Shown: positions 25,483 to 33,533, counted from the first letter of the stretch. The stretch is 64,000 nt of DNA from Halorubellus litoreus (GCF_037081675.1 NZ_JAZAQL010000001.1:434001-498000), one strand, 5' to 3'. The notes: generated from the letters alone by a model not told the origin. A program made the numbers and translations.

Positions 25483-27347
25483 GGCGACCGCCTCGTCGTC
25501 GTCCACGCGCTCGGACCGTGCGCGCCGCTCCGGGCGCGTCGCGCGAGCACGGCCTCGCGGTCCGCGAGTGCCTCCCTGACGTCCTCGTAGGACTCCGTCG
25601 CAGCGGCGAGCGACGCCACGAGCTCGCTCTCCCCGGCCTCGATGCGTCCCGTCGGTGCGAGGTCGCCATCGTCGTCGAGCGCGAACAGCGGTTCGAACGA
25701 CGCCGACGCGCCGTCGCCGACGACCTCCTCGATGCGAGCGACGCGACGCTCGGCGCGACCATCCACCGCGACGCGCCGGCACGTCACCACGCAGTCCGTC
25801 ACTGCGAACGACGACGCGGACACGCCGAGGTCCTCGACGACGCGCTCGCGTATCTCGCGCGCCCCGTCCCCGTGGATGGTTCCGAGCACCGCGTCGCTGC
25901 TCGCGCCGACGCGCATCGCCTCGTAGAGCACGCGCGCCTCCTCGCCGCGGACCTCGCCGACGACGAGCGCGCCCTCCCCGAGTCTGAGCGCGGTCCGGAG
26001 CGCCGCCGCCGCGTCCAGGCCGTCGCCGCGCTCGCTCGTCCGCAACGACTGCACGTCCCTGTCGTCCGCACGGAGCGCGTCGACGGGGAGTTCGGGCGTG
26101 TCCTCGACGAACACCGACCGGGTCGTCGGCGCGAACTCGAAGCAGAGCGCCCCCAGGAGCGTCGTCTTCCCGGCACCGCGAGCGCCCGCGACGAGCGACG
26201 CAGCAGCGCGACGGGCGGCGAGCGAGAGCAGCGCCGCCGCGTCACTCGGGACGGTTCCGTTCGCGACGAGCTCCGGGAGCGTGAACGCGTCGGCGTCCCC
26301 ACGCCGGAACGCGAACCCGACGCCCTCCGCGACCGGTTCGCGGACGCCAGCCACGCGGACCGGCGTCCCGCCGATACTGGTCGCCGCGTCCACCGTCGGC
26401 GACGCCCGCGAGAACGCCCGGCCGCTCTCCGCGCGGACGCCCGACGCGAACGCGCTCGCGCCGTCGACGGTCACCCGCGCGTTCGTCGGCACCGAGTCCG
26501 CGTCCCGGAGGCCGACGTGCAGGGCCGGCCCCTCGTCCGCGCTCGGTGCGTACACGTCCGTCACCGCCGGGTCCGCGAACGCGTCCTCGAGGACGCCGTG
26601 CCCGGTCGTCTGCCGGCGGAGCGCGTCCACGACGACGTCGTCGGGGTCGCCGTCGACGACCGCCGCCGCCGCCCGTCGCGGTGCGCGCTCGCTCGCGCCG
26701 ACGTCACCAGCGGCGAGGCGCTCGTACGCTCGACGGAACGTCTCCCGGCCCGACCGGTCGAGCGTCGCCCACGGCGGCCGGACGTGGTAGTGCGGGCGAC
26801 CGCGGTCGTCGCGGTACCGGGTCGCGGTCGCGCCCGTCGAGAGCGACCGCTGCTCGACGACCGACCACGCCTCGGGCGCGTCGAGTCTGACGCGAGCCGG
26901 TGCGACCGTCGGGCCCTCGCGGACCACCATCGCGTCGTACGCCCCGAGGCCGTCCGTGGCACCGAGGCCCTCCGCGGCGACGAGGAGGCCGGACTCCGCC
27001 GCCCACGCCGAGACGGGCGGGGAGCGAGCGCGCGCCTGCCGTGCTGCCGCGAGCGGGTCGCGGCGCGCGGTCGACGCGAGCGGGTCGTCACGACCGGCGA
27101 CGCGCGCGGCGAACGCACCCGCCGCGGCGAACAGCGCGCACGCACCGTCGCCGTACCGCCGCTCGAACCCGCGCGCTCGGACGGCTATCGACTCGACCGC
27201 CCGGTCGCGGCACGCGTCGACGACCGTCGCACGACACCCCGGCGCGGTCGTCAGGTCACCGTCGGCGTCGCACTCGCTCGCGTCGACGCGCAACGCATCG
27301 CCCTCGACGGTCGTCGTACACCCGCAGTCGCCACCACGTTCGAACAT
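25479..27347 (-). CDS. Type II/IV secretion ATPase (TadA/VirB11/FlaI-like)
   Basis: This 622-residue cytoplasmic motor has a Walker A at residues 388-395 (GARGAGKT), the Asp box region VFVEDTPELPVDALR, a Walker B at ~459-466 (GALVVGEVRGEEA) and a His box TIHGDG at ~490-495. The N-terminal ~70 residues hold six cysteines (C8, C10, C26, C38, C46, C70), unusual for this family and possibly a metal site. It hydrolyses ATP to power assembly or secretion through the platform encoded next. The ATG lies 97 bases inside the end of the preceding gene. Confidence 0.9.
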   Translation of the reverse strand: MFERGGDCGCTTTVEGDALRVDASECDADGDLTTAPGCRATVVDACRDRAVESIAVRARGFERRYGDGACALFAAAGAFAARVAGRDDPLASTARRDPLAAARQARARSPPVSAWAAESGLLVAAEGLGATDGLGAYDAMVVREGPTVAPARVRLDAPEAWSVVEQRSLSTGATATRYRDDRGRPHYHVRPPWATLDRSGRETFRRAYERLAAGDVGASERAPRRAAAAVVDGDPDDVVVDALRRQTTGHGVLEDAFADPAVTDVYAPSADEGPALHVGLRDADSVPTNARVTVDGASAFASGVRAESGRAFSRASPTVDAATSIGGTPVRVAGVREPVAEGVGFAFRRGDADAFTLPELVANGTVPSDAAALLSLAARRAAASLVAGARGAGKTTLLGALCFEFAPTTRSVFVEDTPELPVDALRADDRDVQSLRTSERGDGLDAAAALRTALRLGEGALVVGEVRGEEARVLYEAMRVGASSDAVLGTIHGDGAREIRERVVEDLGVSASSFAVTDCVVTCRRVAVDGRAERRVARIEEVVGDGASASFEPLFALDDDGDLAPTGRIEAGESELVASLAAATESYEDVREALADREAVLARRARSGAHGPSAWTTTRRSP

Positions 27348-27868
27348 GCCGACGCTGGCCGCGTCCCGTCGTTTAGACCCTCGCCTTCGGCCCGCCGACC
27401 ATCGTCGACCGCTCCGTCGGCCGGCGCACCGAGCGCGGCGACGCGGACGCCACAGGCCGTGGCCGTCACGACGACACGGTACGACCCCGGCGAGTCGAAC
27501 ACGAGCACGTCGCCCGCGCCGTCGTCGCGGTCACTGGCACCGCGGTCAGCGCCGACCGCTCTGACCGCGACAGGGAGTCGTCGGCCACCGCGACGCCCCG
27601 ACGCGAGCCGATAGCGGACCGCGTGCGTCGTCACGCGAACGGCGGCGACCCGCGCCGTCCCGACGGTCGCCGCGGGAACCGAAACCGCGACCACGCGACG
27701 CGACCCCCGCGGCGCGGCCGCCATCGCAGCGACCGCCCCCCGAACGCGGTCCGCGTCCGCTTCCACCGCCGAGACGGCAGCGTGCTCGCGAGCGACCCCC
27801 ATCCCTGGCGCGGCCACCGCGAGGAGTGCGACCGCGAGCGCGACCGCGACGACCACGCGAACCGTCAC
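27251..27868 (-). CDS. Small anchored protein upstream of secretion ATPase (DUF7311-type)
   Basis: This 205-residue protein from a GTG start has a short N-terminus and a membrane helix (VRVVVAVALAVALLAVAAPG), then an Ala/Val/Arg-rich domain. GTGA overlaps the previous stop. The last ~32 codons overlap the ATPase start by 97 bases, an unusually long overlap; the conserved domain probably ends before it and the tail is likely non-conserved. I recall DUF7311. It may be an assembly factor for the pilus-like system. Confidence 0.7.
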   Translation of the reverse strand: MTVRVVVAVALAVALLAVAAPGMGVAREHAAVSAVEADADRVRGAVAAMAAAPRGSRRVVAVSVPAATVGTARVAAVRVTTHAVRYRLASGRRGGRRLPVAVRAVGADRGASDRDDGAGDVLVFDSPGSYRVVVTATACGVRVAALGAPADGAVDDGRRAEGEGLNDGTRPASACSNVVATAGVRRPSRAMRCASTRASATPTVT

Positions 27869-28533
27869 AGCGCGTCCCGGAGCCGCGCCACCAACCCGGG
27901 CTGCTCGCGGTCGTCGTCCGCGTCCGGCTCGCCGTACGGCGCCCGCGGCGACGACGGCGGCCACGGCACGTCCCCACCCGACCCACCACCAGCATCCCCT
28001 GCATTCCCGTCCCGGACCCGGGACTCATCGCCATCGCCAGTCCGCTCGTCGCGTCGTCCGATGGACGCACCACGCTCACCGTCCCGCACAGGACGCCGAT
28101 CACCCGACGCACCCGCACGCTGATCACCCGACGCACCCGTACGCCGATCCCCCGACGCACCCGTACGCCGATCCCCCGACGCACCCGCACGCGAACCCCG
28201 GCCGCCACGGCCCGCCCCACCAGTCGACCCGTCGACCGCGCGTTCCAGCGCCGCGACGCGCTCCCGGCAGTCCTCCGCCGTCGCCACCGCCGCATCGGCG
28301 CGCTCCTCCACGCGGTCGTTCACCGCCCGCACGCTCCCCGCGTACCCCCTGAGCGCCTGCACCGCCGCCTCCAGCTCAGCCACCCGGTCCGCGAGCGCCG
28401 CCACCTCCGCGTCCGACGGCGCCCCGTCACGGCCCCCACCGGACCCCGAACCGTTCGCTCCAGCGTCCTCACTCGACTCGTCAACGAGCGCATCGTCGAC
28501 CGCCGCAAGCCGATCCGCGAAATCACCTGCCAT
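27865..28533 (-). CDS. Coiled-coil protein with tandem octapeptide repeats (DUF7310-type)
   Basis: This 222-residue soluble protein has a coiled coil at residues ~42-98 (VAALADRVAELEAAVQALRG and following heptads). A disordered stretch with four near-exact GASGDRRT octapeptides comes next, then an acidic tail ending VARLRDAL. It is the first gene of the operon and is coupled to the next by GTGA. It could be a cytoplasmic regulator or tether of the ATPase, which is inference from position. The repeat region is probably variable in length between strains. I recall DUF7310 for the coiled-coil part. Confidence 0.78.
   Translation of the reverse strand: MAGDFADRLAAVDDALVDESSEDAGANGSGSGGGRDGAPSDAEVAALADRVAELEAAVQALRGYAGSVRAVNDRVEERADAAVATAEDCRERVAALERAVDGSTGGAGRGGRGSRAGASGDRRTGASGDRRTGASGDQRAGASGDRRPVRDGERGASIGRRDERTGDGDESRVRDGNAGDAGGGSGGDVPWPPSSPRAPYGEPDADDDREQPGLVARLRDAL
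28094..28191. repeat. 24-bp coding tandem repeat (GASGDRRT)
   Basis: About four copies of a 24-base unit containing CGCCGATCCCCCGACGCACC lie inside the first gene of the secretion-like operon. Each unit encodes Gly-Ala-Ser-Gly-Asp-Arg-Arg-Thr with minor changes (Gln-Arg-Ala in one). The in-frame unit length preserves the reading frame if copy number changes. Confidence 0.85.
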
Positions 28534-28665
28534 ACCCCCTCATCGCCGCGGCCTGCCGTATCAAGCCTCGGCCACCCAACCACGCGCTCACGCACCCCCT
28601 CGAACCCGCGTCTTGCTGTCGACTATGGGGAAGGTCTATGTGCCCACCACGGCAACGACCGAAGC

Positions 28666-29745
28666 ATGAAAGTGGTCCTCATCGGCGTCGGGCAAGCGGG
28701 TGGAAAGCTCACCCAGCGCCTGGCCGAGTTCGACCAAGAGATGGGCTTCGGCGCCGTCAAAGGCGCACTCGCCGTCAACACCGCCGAAGCCGACCTCCGG
28801 AACCTCGACATCGAGACGCAACTCGTCGGCCAAGACCGCGTGAACGGTCACGGCGTCGGCGGCGACAACGAACTCGGCGCCGAAGTCATGCAAGCGGACG
28901 CCATCGAAGTGATGGACGCCCTCGACGGCAAGATAACCGCCGAAGCCGAAGCCATCTTCGTCGTCGCCGGCCTCGGCGGCGGCACCGGCAGCGGCGGCGC
29001 ACCCGTGCTCGCCAAAGAACTCCAGCGCGTCTACAGCGTCCCCGTCTACGGCCTCGGCATCCTCCCCGGCCGCGGCGAAGGCGCCATGTACCAAGCGAAC
29101 GCCGGCCGCTCACTGAAGACCCTGGTGCGAGAAGCCGACTCCACGCTCCTCGTCGACAACGACGCCTGGCACGACTCCGGCGAAAGCGTCGAAGAAGCGT
29201 TCGCCAGCATCAACCAGAACATCGCCCAACGCGTCGGCCTCCTCTTCGCGAGCGGCGAGAACATCGACGGCGTCGCCGAAAGCGTCGTCGACTCCTCGGA
29301 GATCATCAACACCCTCCGCGAAGGCGGCATCGCGTGCCTCGGGTACGCCAGCGCTCTCGGCGGCGACACCGCCGAAGACAACATCAACGCCGTCACCACC
29401 ATCACCCGGAACGCCCTCCTCACCGGCACCAGCCTCCCCGACGCCACCACCGCCGACAGCGCCCTCCTCATCGTCGCCGGCAAACCCGACCTCATCCCAC
29501 GCAAAGGCGTCGAGAAAGCGCGAAAATGGGTCGAGGACGAAACCGGCAGCCTCCAGGTCCGCGGCGGCGACTTCCCCCTCGAAAGCGACCGGCTCGCCGC
29601 CCTCGTCCTCCTCGGCGGCGTCGAACGCTCCCGCCGCGTCGACGAGTTCATGGAACGCGCCAAAGAAGCACGCGAACGCCAACAACAAGACGAAGTCGAC
29701 CACGTCGAACAATTCCAGAACGACGAACTCGACGACCTCTTCTAA
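28666..29745 (+). CDS. cetZ: Tubulin/FtsZ superfamily cytoskeletal protein CetZ
   Basis: This 359-residue GTPase polymerises at or near the membrane; CetZ proteins control haloarchaeal cell shape and motility. Seen here are the N-terminal VLIGVGQAGGKLTQRL nucleotide strand, the tubulin signature GLGGGTGSGG at residues ~102-111 and the long ADSTLLVDNDAW block. A charged Gln/Asp/Glu C-terminal tail ends DELDDLF. The missing bacterial-type C-terminal FtsA/ZipA peptide and the GVGQAGG form favour CetZ over FtsZ1/FtsZ2. It diverges from the secretion-like operon with 132 bases between starts. Confidence 0.92.
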   Translation: MKVVLIGVGQAGGKLTQRLAEFDQEMGFGAVKGALAVNTAEADLRNLDIETQLVGQDRVNGHGVGGDNELGAEVMQADAIEVMDALDGKITAEAEAIFVVAGLGGGTGSGGAPVLAKELQRVYSVPVYGLGILPGRGEGAMYQANAGRSLKTLVREADSTLLVDNDAWHDSGESVEEAFASINQNIAQRVGLLFASGENIDGVAESVVDSSEIINTLREGGIACLGYASALGGDTAEDNINAVTTITRNALLTGTSLPDATTADSALLIVAGKPDLIPRKGVEKARKWVEDETGSLQVRGGDFPLESDRLAALVLLGGVERSRRVDEFMERAKEARERQQQDEVDHVEQFQNDELDDLF

Positions 29746-29755
29746 ACCAACCACC

Positions 29756-29760
29756 TTTTT
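29756..29760 (+). terminator. T-tract terminator after cetZ
   Basis: Five T residues lie eleven bases after the cetZ stop in an otherwise GC-rich gap, the usual archaeal termination signal. No stem is needed, and none is convincing here. Confidence 0.45.
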
Positions 29761-29940
29761 GCTGCGTCGGGTCGCCTTCGGCGACCACTCCTTGCAAAAA
29801 CGTGGGCGAAAAACTTCCCGAGCGACTCGCTCGCTGCTCACGGCTACGCCGTTCGCTTCTCGCGGGACTCGCTTCGCTCGCCCCGCGTAGCGCTCGCTCG
29901 CGCTCGGTGGGTGCGCTGGCGACGACCGGAACCGCAACCC

Positions 29941-29991
29941 ACCGCGACCGCACCGCCACCGCGACCGCACCGCCACCGCGACCGCGACCGC
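29941..29991. repeat. 17-bp tandem repeat between cetZ and the SHOCT gene
   Basis: Two exact copies of ACCGCGACCGCACCGCC and a third diverged copy occur in the 258-base convergent gap at 29746-30003. The rest of the gap is GC-rich and holds only the cetZ T-tract; I see no gene in it. Confidence 0.75.
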
Positions 29992-30003
29992 AATCACACC
30001 GAG

Positions 30004-30450
30004 TTACTCGTGTTCGCGTTCGACCTCGCGGTACGCGTCGGTCGTCGACGCGTCGTCGCGGTCGTCACGGCGCGTCCGTTCGACGGTCTCGCGTGCGTCC
30101 TCGAGCGTCTCGGTCTCGAGGAGCCGTTCGAGTTTCCGCTCGAATTGTTCCTCGGAGAGTTCGCCCCGCGCGTAGCGTTCGCGGAGCGTCTCCATCGCGT
30201 CGCGCTTCGACGTGCGACCGTCAGTGGCGTCCGTGTTCGTGGTCGACGTGGCCGACTCAGTCGCCGCTTCTTCGTGCTCTGCATGGTTCTCTTCGGTGAG
30301 CATCCCGACGAGCGGGACGACGACGCCGTACCCGATGATGAACGTCACCCACCAGTTCTCGACGCCGAGGAACAGCCCGGCGAACGCGACGCCGAGCACG
30401 AGGAGCGAGACCACGCCCGTGTACGAGGTCGACGGGGAGTCCGCAGGCAT
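30004..30450 (-). CDS. SHOCT-domain small membrane protein
   Basis: This 148-residue protein has two membrane segments (TGVVSLLVLGVAFAGLFLG and WWVTFIIGYGVVVPLVGML). A Thr/Ala/Glu-rich linker and a C-terminal SHOCT motif follow (LRERYARGELSEEQFERKLE). The SHOCT helix pair is a short oligomerisation module common in haloarchaeal two-helix proteins. The function is unknown. It converges on cetZ. The start codon sits ~28 bases after a CTTTTTCG box. Confidence 0.85.
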   Translation of the reverse strand: MPADSPSTSYTGVVSLLVLGVAFAGLFLGVENWWVTFIIGYGVVVPLVGMLTEENHAEHEEAATESATSTTNTDATDGRTSKRDAMETLRERYARGELSEEQFERKLERLLETETLEDARETVERTRRDDRDDASTTDAYREVEREHE

Positions 30451-30514
30451 ACTGACACGTTCGTGGAACCATCGAAAAAGCGTTTTCTCTCGCTTGGCCG
30501 ACCGAGCGCGTCCC

Positions 30515-31858
30515 TCAGACGAGGCTCGCGCCGTCGAACTCGGTGCGGTCGTAGTCGATCTCCATGAGGTCGAGGATGGTCGGGGAGATGTCGTAGAGGT
30601 CCGTGTCCGTGATGTTCGCGTCCGGGTCGTCGACGAACAAGCTCGCGTTCTCGAAGCTATGCATGCCGTTCCGCGGGCCGGTGCCGAACACGTCCTCGTG
30701 GCCTTTGAATCCAGCCTTGAGGTCGAATCCGTGGTTCGGGATGACGACGAGGTCGGGCGCGATGTCCTCGTGGTCGCCGCGGAACGCCTCCTCCTTCTTC
30801 ACGACGCGCTGCGCGACCTTCTTCCCGTCCGGCCCCTCGAGCGCCTCCAGGTCCGCCTTCAACTCGTCCCGAACCGACTCGTACTCGTCCTGCGGGACGC
30901 TTCCGCGCGGCTCCCGACCCTCGAGGTTCACGTAGAACCGACCCGGGATGAGCGAGTACGCGCGCGTGTCGTCCGCGATGTCACCGAGCTCCTCGTGGTC
31001 GTCGTCCTCGTAGGACAACCAGCCCTCCTCCTCGAGCCACGCGTTCAGGTGAACCTCGTAATCCTGGCTCGTGAACCCGTGGTCCGACGCGACGAGCATC
31101 GTCACGTCCTCCGGAAGCTGGTCGCGGAGCTTCCCGAGGTACTCGTCGACCTTACTGTAGAACTCGAGGAACAACTCCTTGTTCTCGGTGTCCTGCTCGT
31201 AGTCCTTGAACAGGAAGTGATTCACGCGGTCGGTCGTCATGAACACGCCGAACAGGAGGTCCCAGTCGTCCTGCTCGACGTAATGACTGAACGCCTCGTA
31301 GCGCGCATCCACCGTCGCGTGGGCGTTCTCCATGAACTCGGACTTGTCCTCTTTGTGCCCGAGTTTCGCGTTCGCGTCGATCTTGTAGTCGATGGATTCG
31401 AGGTACTCGCGGAGTTCGTCGGGGTACGCAGCCTTGTCGATACTCGGCGACAGGAACCCGCTGACCATCCGCTGGACGTCGCGCTGCGGCGGGAACGTCA
31501 CCGGGACGTTCATCACGGTCGCGTCCCGGCCGTCGTCACTCACGCGGTCCCAGACGCGGTCCACCTGGACGTCGCGCCCCATCGGGACGTACGTGTCGTA
31601 CGACCCGACCTCGCGGTCCTGGAACCCGTAAACGCCCGTCTCGCCGGGGTTCCGGCCGGTCGTGAGTGCCGGCCAGCACGCCGAGGATTCCGGCGGGACG
31701 ATGGAGTCGATGGCGCCGGCGCTTCCCTCGGTCGCGAGCTCGTTCAGGTTCGGGAAGACGTCGGGGTTGTCACGGATGAGACTGTACGGTACCCCGTCGA
31801 TTCCGAAGAAGGCGACGCGGGGTGCGTCGTCGCCGCGAAGCCGGTCGAAGAGACCCAT
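30515..31858 (-). CDS. Alkaline phosphatase superfamily phosphodiesterase/nucleotide pyrophosphatase-like protein
   Basis: This 447-residue protein has the AlkP fold. The first metal Asp is in VAFFGIDGVPYSLI, and the nucleophile region is PPESSACWPALTTGRNPGE with Ser/Thr candidates. The second metal cluster is ASDHGFTSQDYEVHLN, and a late metal-binding block lies near IPNHGFDLKAGF. The C-terminus (SPTILDLMEIDYDRTEFDG) matches type I phosphodiesterase-like haloarchaeal proteins. No signal peptide is visible, so it is probably cytosolic. Substrates may be nucleotides or phospho-sugars; the sequence does not decide. Confidence 0.85.
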   Translation of the reverse strand: MGLFDRLRGDDAPRVAFFGIDGVPYSLIRDNPDVFPNLNELATEGSAGAIDSIVPPESSACWPALTTGRNPGETGVYGFQDREVGSYDTYVPMGRDVQVDRVWDRVSDDGRDATVMNVPVTFPPQRDVQRMVSGFLSPSIDKAAYPDELREYLESIDYKIDANAKLGHKEDKSEFMENAHATVDARYEAFSHYVEQDDWDLLFGVFMTTDRVNHFLFKDYEQDTENKELFLEFYSKVDEYLGKLRDQLPEDVTMLVASDHGFTSQDYEVHLNAWLEEEGWLSYEDDDHEELGDIADDTRAYSLIPGRFYVNLEGREPRGSVPQDEYESVRDELKADLEALEGPDGKKVAQRVVKKEEAFRGDHEDIAPDLVVIPNHGFDLKAGFKGHEDVFGTGPRNGMHSFENASLFVDDPDANITDTDLYDISPTILDLMEIDYDRTEFDGASLV

Positions 31859-31973
31859 ACCCGCCAGTTACAGGGAGGGATACAAGAACTTTCTTTTAGC
31901 ACGGGACATCGCCGCTGTCGGGGACGTGCATCGCGAACGTCCATCGCGTGTACGTCGCGCGTTCCTGTGGCGG

Positions 31974-32141
31974 TCAGTCGTCGCGACCGAAGTTCGTCGG
32001 GACGACGGTGGTGTGCGCGATACCGACACCGGGGCGCTCCGGGGTGGTCTCGCGGGCGTCGTCCAGGTTGGCGTCGTCCGAGTCGGCGTCCTCCTGGTCG
32101 GCGTCGTCCGGGTCGATGGTGGGGTGACGTGCGGTGGCCAT
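31974..32141 (-). CDS. Small acidic protein, candidate
   Basis: This candidate is a 55-residue, strongly acidic protein (MATARHPTIDPDDADQ...) ending VGIAHTTVVPTNFGRDD, composition typical of haloarchaeal proteins. A TAATAATA box at ~32170-32177 lies about 30 bases before the ATG, with an 8-base inverted repeat immediately upstream of it, so the promoter looks genuine and regulated. The function is unknown. Coding is inferred from composition and promoter, not from a recognised family. Other frames across it are shadows. Confidence 0.55.
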   Translation of the reverse strand: MATARHPTIDPDDADQEDADSDDANLDDARETTPERPGVGIAHTTVVPTNFGRDD

Positions 32142-32177
32142 GACGGTTCGAACTACGGCCCGACACCACATATTATT

Positions 32178-32200
32178 ACCCATGCTCATAACGCATGGGT
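32178..32200. promoter_or_regulatory. Inverted repeat beside a TATA box
   Basis: Arms ACCCATGC and GCATGGGT are separated by seven bases. The repeat adjoins the TATA element (read on the minus strand) of the small acidic gene starting at 32141. This is the BRE side, where activators or repressors of haloarchaeal promoters bind. The remaining gap to 32320 holds nothing else I can support. Confidence 0.5.
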
Positions 32201-32320
32201 TCGGGCGGGACGCATAACCAGGACGAATCACGCGCGACGACGACGCACAGCACGCCGCGAAAGCACGTACCGCATCACGCCGCGAGAGAAAGGACCGCGA
32301 ACCGCCCGACCGGACTGTCC

Positions 32321-32851
32321 TCAGAAGTTCTCTTCGTAGAGGTCCATCGCGTGCTCGATCGCGTCCTTCGCCGCCGCCTTGTCCTCCCAACCGAGCGTCT
32401 CGACTTCCTTGCCCTCCTCGAGGTTCTTGTACGTCGCGAAGAACTCGTCGATCTCGTCGAGTTGCTGCTGGGGGATGTCCTCGAGGTCCTCGATGTGGTC
32501 GTAGCGCGGGTCCTCGGTCGGGACCGCGATGACCTTGTCGTCCTGCTCGCCGTCGTCGTCCATCTTCATGAGCGCGACGGGGCGAGCCTCGATGATGCAC
32601 CCGGGGAACGTCTGGTCCTCGACGAGCACGAGCACGTCGAAGGGGTCCTCGTCGTCGTAGTACGACTGCGGGATGAACCCGTAGTCGCTCGGGTAGTGCA
32701 CGTTCGAGTGGAGCACGCGGTCGAGGACGACGCCGGGGACGTCCTTGTCGTACTCGTACTTGTTCCGTTCGCCCTTGAGGCACTCCACGACTGCGTAGAT
32801 CTCCTCGGGCGGGTTCGGGCCCGTCTCGAGGTCTTCCCAGAGGTTCGTCAT
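32321..32851 (-). CDS. ppa: Soluble inorganic pyrophosphatase (family I)
   Basis: This 176-residue cytosolic enzyme hydrolyses pyrophosphate and drives biosynthesis. It has the family I blocks YAVVECLKGERNKYEYDK, HYPSDYGFIPQSYYDDEDP, the catalytic EDPFDVLVLVED strand and DDKVIAVPTEDPRYD, with the conserved aspartates in place. The start at 32851 gives the normal length; longer in-frame extensions are not conserved-looking. A CCTATTTCG box lies ~35 bases upstream. Confidence 0.95.
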   Translation of the reverse strand: MTNLWEDLETGPNPPEEIYAVVECLKGERNKYEYDKDVPGVVLDRVLHSNVHYPSDYGFIPQSYYDDEDPFDVLVLVEDQTFPGCIIEARPVALMKMDDDGEQDDKVIAVPTEDPRYDHIEDLEDIPQQQLDEIDEFFATYKNLEEGKEVETLGWEDKAAAKDAIEHAMDLYEENF

Positions 32852-33173
32852 TGCAGGCCGTGACTGCGAGAGAGAACGAAATAGGCCCTTCGGTTCGCTG
32901 GCACGACGGCGCGTGGATTCCCGCTCGAGGCCGAACTCCCCGGAGTCAGACAGGTCAGCACGCGTGGACGAGCGTGCGTCGGTAACTGAGAAGGAGTCGA
33001 GAGGGCATGAATATGAAGGCCCAATCTGTCGGTCAGCAACCCGATGGCCATCGGCAATTACTGGGACTAACGCGCCGAGGAGGAGCCGTTTTCGCCCGAC
33101 AGAGCGCCGAAGCGGCCGTCCGAACTTCGAACAGTTGAGAACTGTTAAATAGCTTGATGACATTTACCTAGGC
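32852..33173. other. Divergent intergenic region between ppa and padR
   Basis: This 322-base gap contains the ppa promoter near 32880-32890 and the padR promoter with its palindrome near 33130-33150. I see no convincing gene in it. The base composition is lower in GC than the flanking genes. Confidence 0.6.
33130..33146. promoter_or_regulatory. Perfect inverted repeat at the padR promoter
   Basis: AACAGTT and AACTGTT arms are separated by GAG. The right arm overlaps a TATA-like GTTAAAT, 25-30 bases before the padR ATG. PadR proteins commonly repress their own genes through such short AT-rich palindromes, so this is a likely operator. Confidence 0.6.
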
Positions 33174-33533
33174 ATGTCAGAGGCGCAATCCGTGACCGGC
33201 AAACAGGGCATCGCACGCGAACTTACCGCATTCCAGCACAACATCCTCGTCATCCTCGGGAAGGAACCGATGTACGGGCTCGCCATCAAGCGAGAACTCG
33301 AGGACTACTACGGGACCGAGGTCAACCACGGCCGCCTGTACCCGAACCTCGACGAACTCGTCGGCATGGGCCTCGTCGAGAAGTCCGAGCTCGACAAGCG
33401 CACGAACCAGTACGAGCTCACCGACGACGGCTACGCCGCCGTCATGGACCAGATCGAGTGGTCGCTCTCGAAGCTCGTCACCGACGACGAGCGCGCCGAG
33501 GAGCTCCGCGACCTCGTCGACGAACAACAGTAA
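33174..33533 (+). CDS. PadR family transcriptional regulator
   Basis: This 119-residue winged-helix repressor has PadR blocks: FQHNILVILGKEPMYGLAIK for helices 1-2, the HGRLYPNLDELVGMGLVEK recognition helix and wing, and a C-terminal dimerisation helix. A perfect 7-base palindrome overlaps its own TATA box, suggesting autorepression. The gene stands alone between ppa and the rnhA operon; which other genes it controls is unknown. Confidence 0.9.
   Translation: MSEAQSVTGKQGIARELTAFQHNILVILGKEPMYGLAIKRELEDYYGTEVNHGRLYPNLDELVGMGLVEKSELDKRTNQYELTDDGYAAVMDQIEWSLSKLVTDDERAEELRDLVDEQQ

Noticed and set aside
24495..27614. Long plus-strand frame opposite the secretion ATPase and platform genes
   Set aside because: Arg- and Ala-rich, without motifs; the minus strand carries clear ATPase and T2SSF motifs there.
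28094..28191. CRISPR-like array
   Set aside because: The repeated units are contiguous with no spacers and lie in frame inside a coding gene.
30212..32143. 643-codon plus-strand frame opposite the AlkP-type gene
   Set aside because: No recognisable protein, and it is antisense to a gene with intact metal-site motifs.
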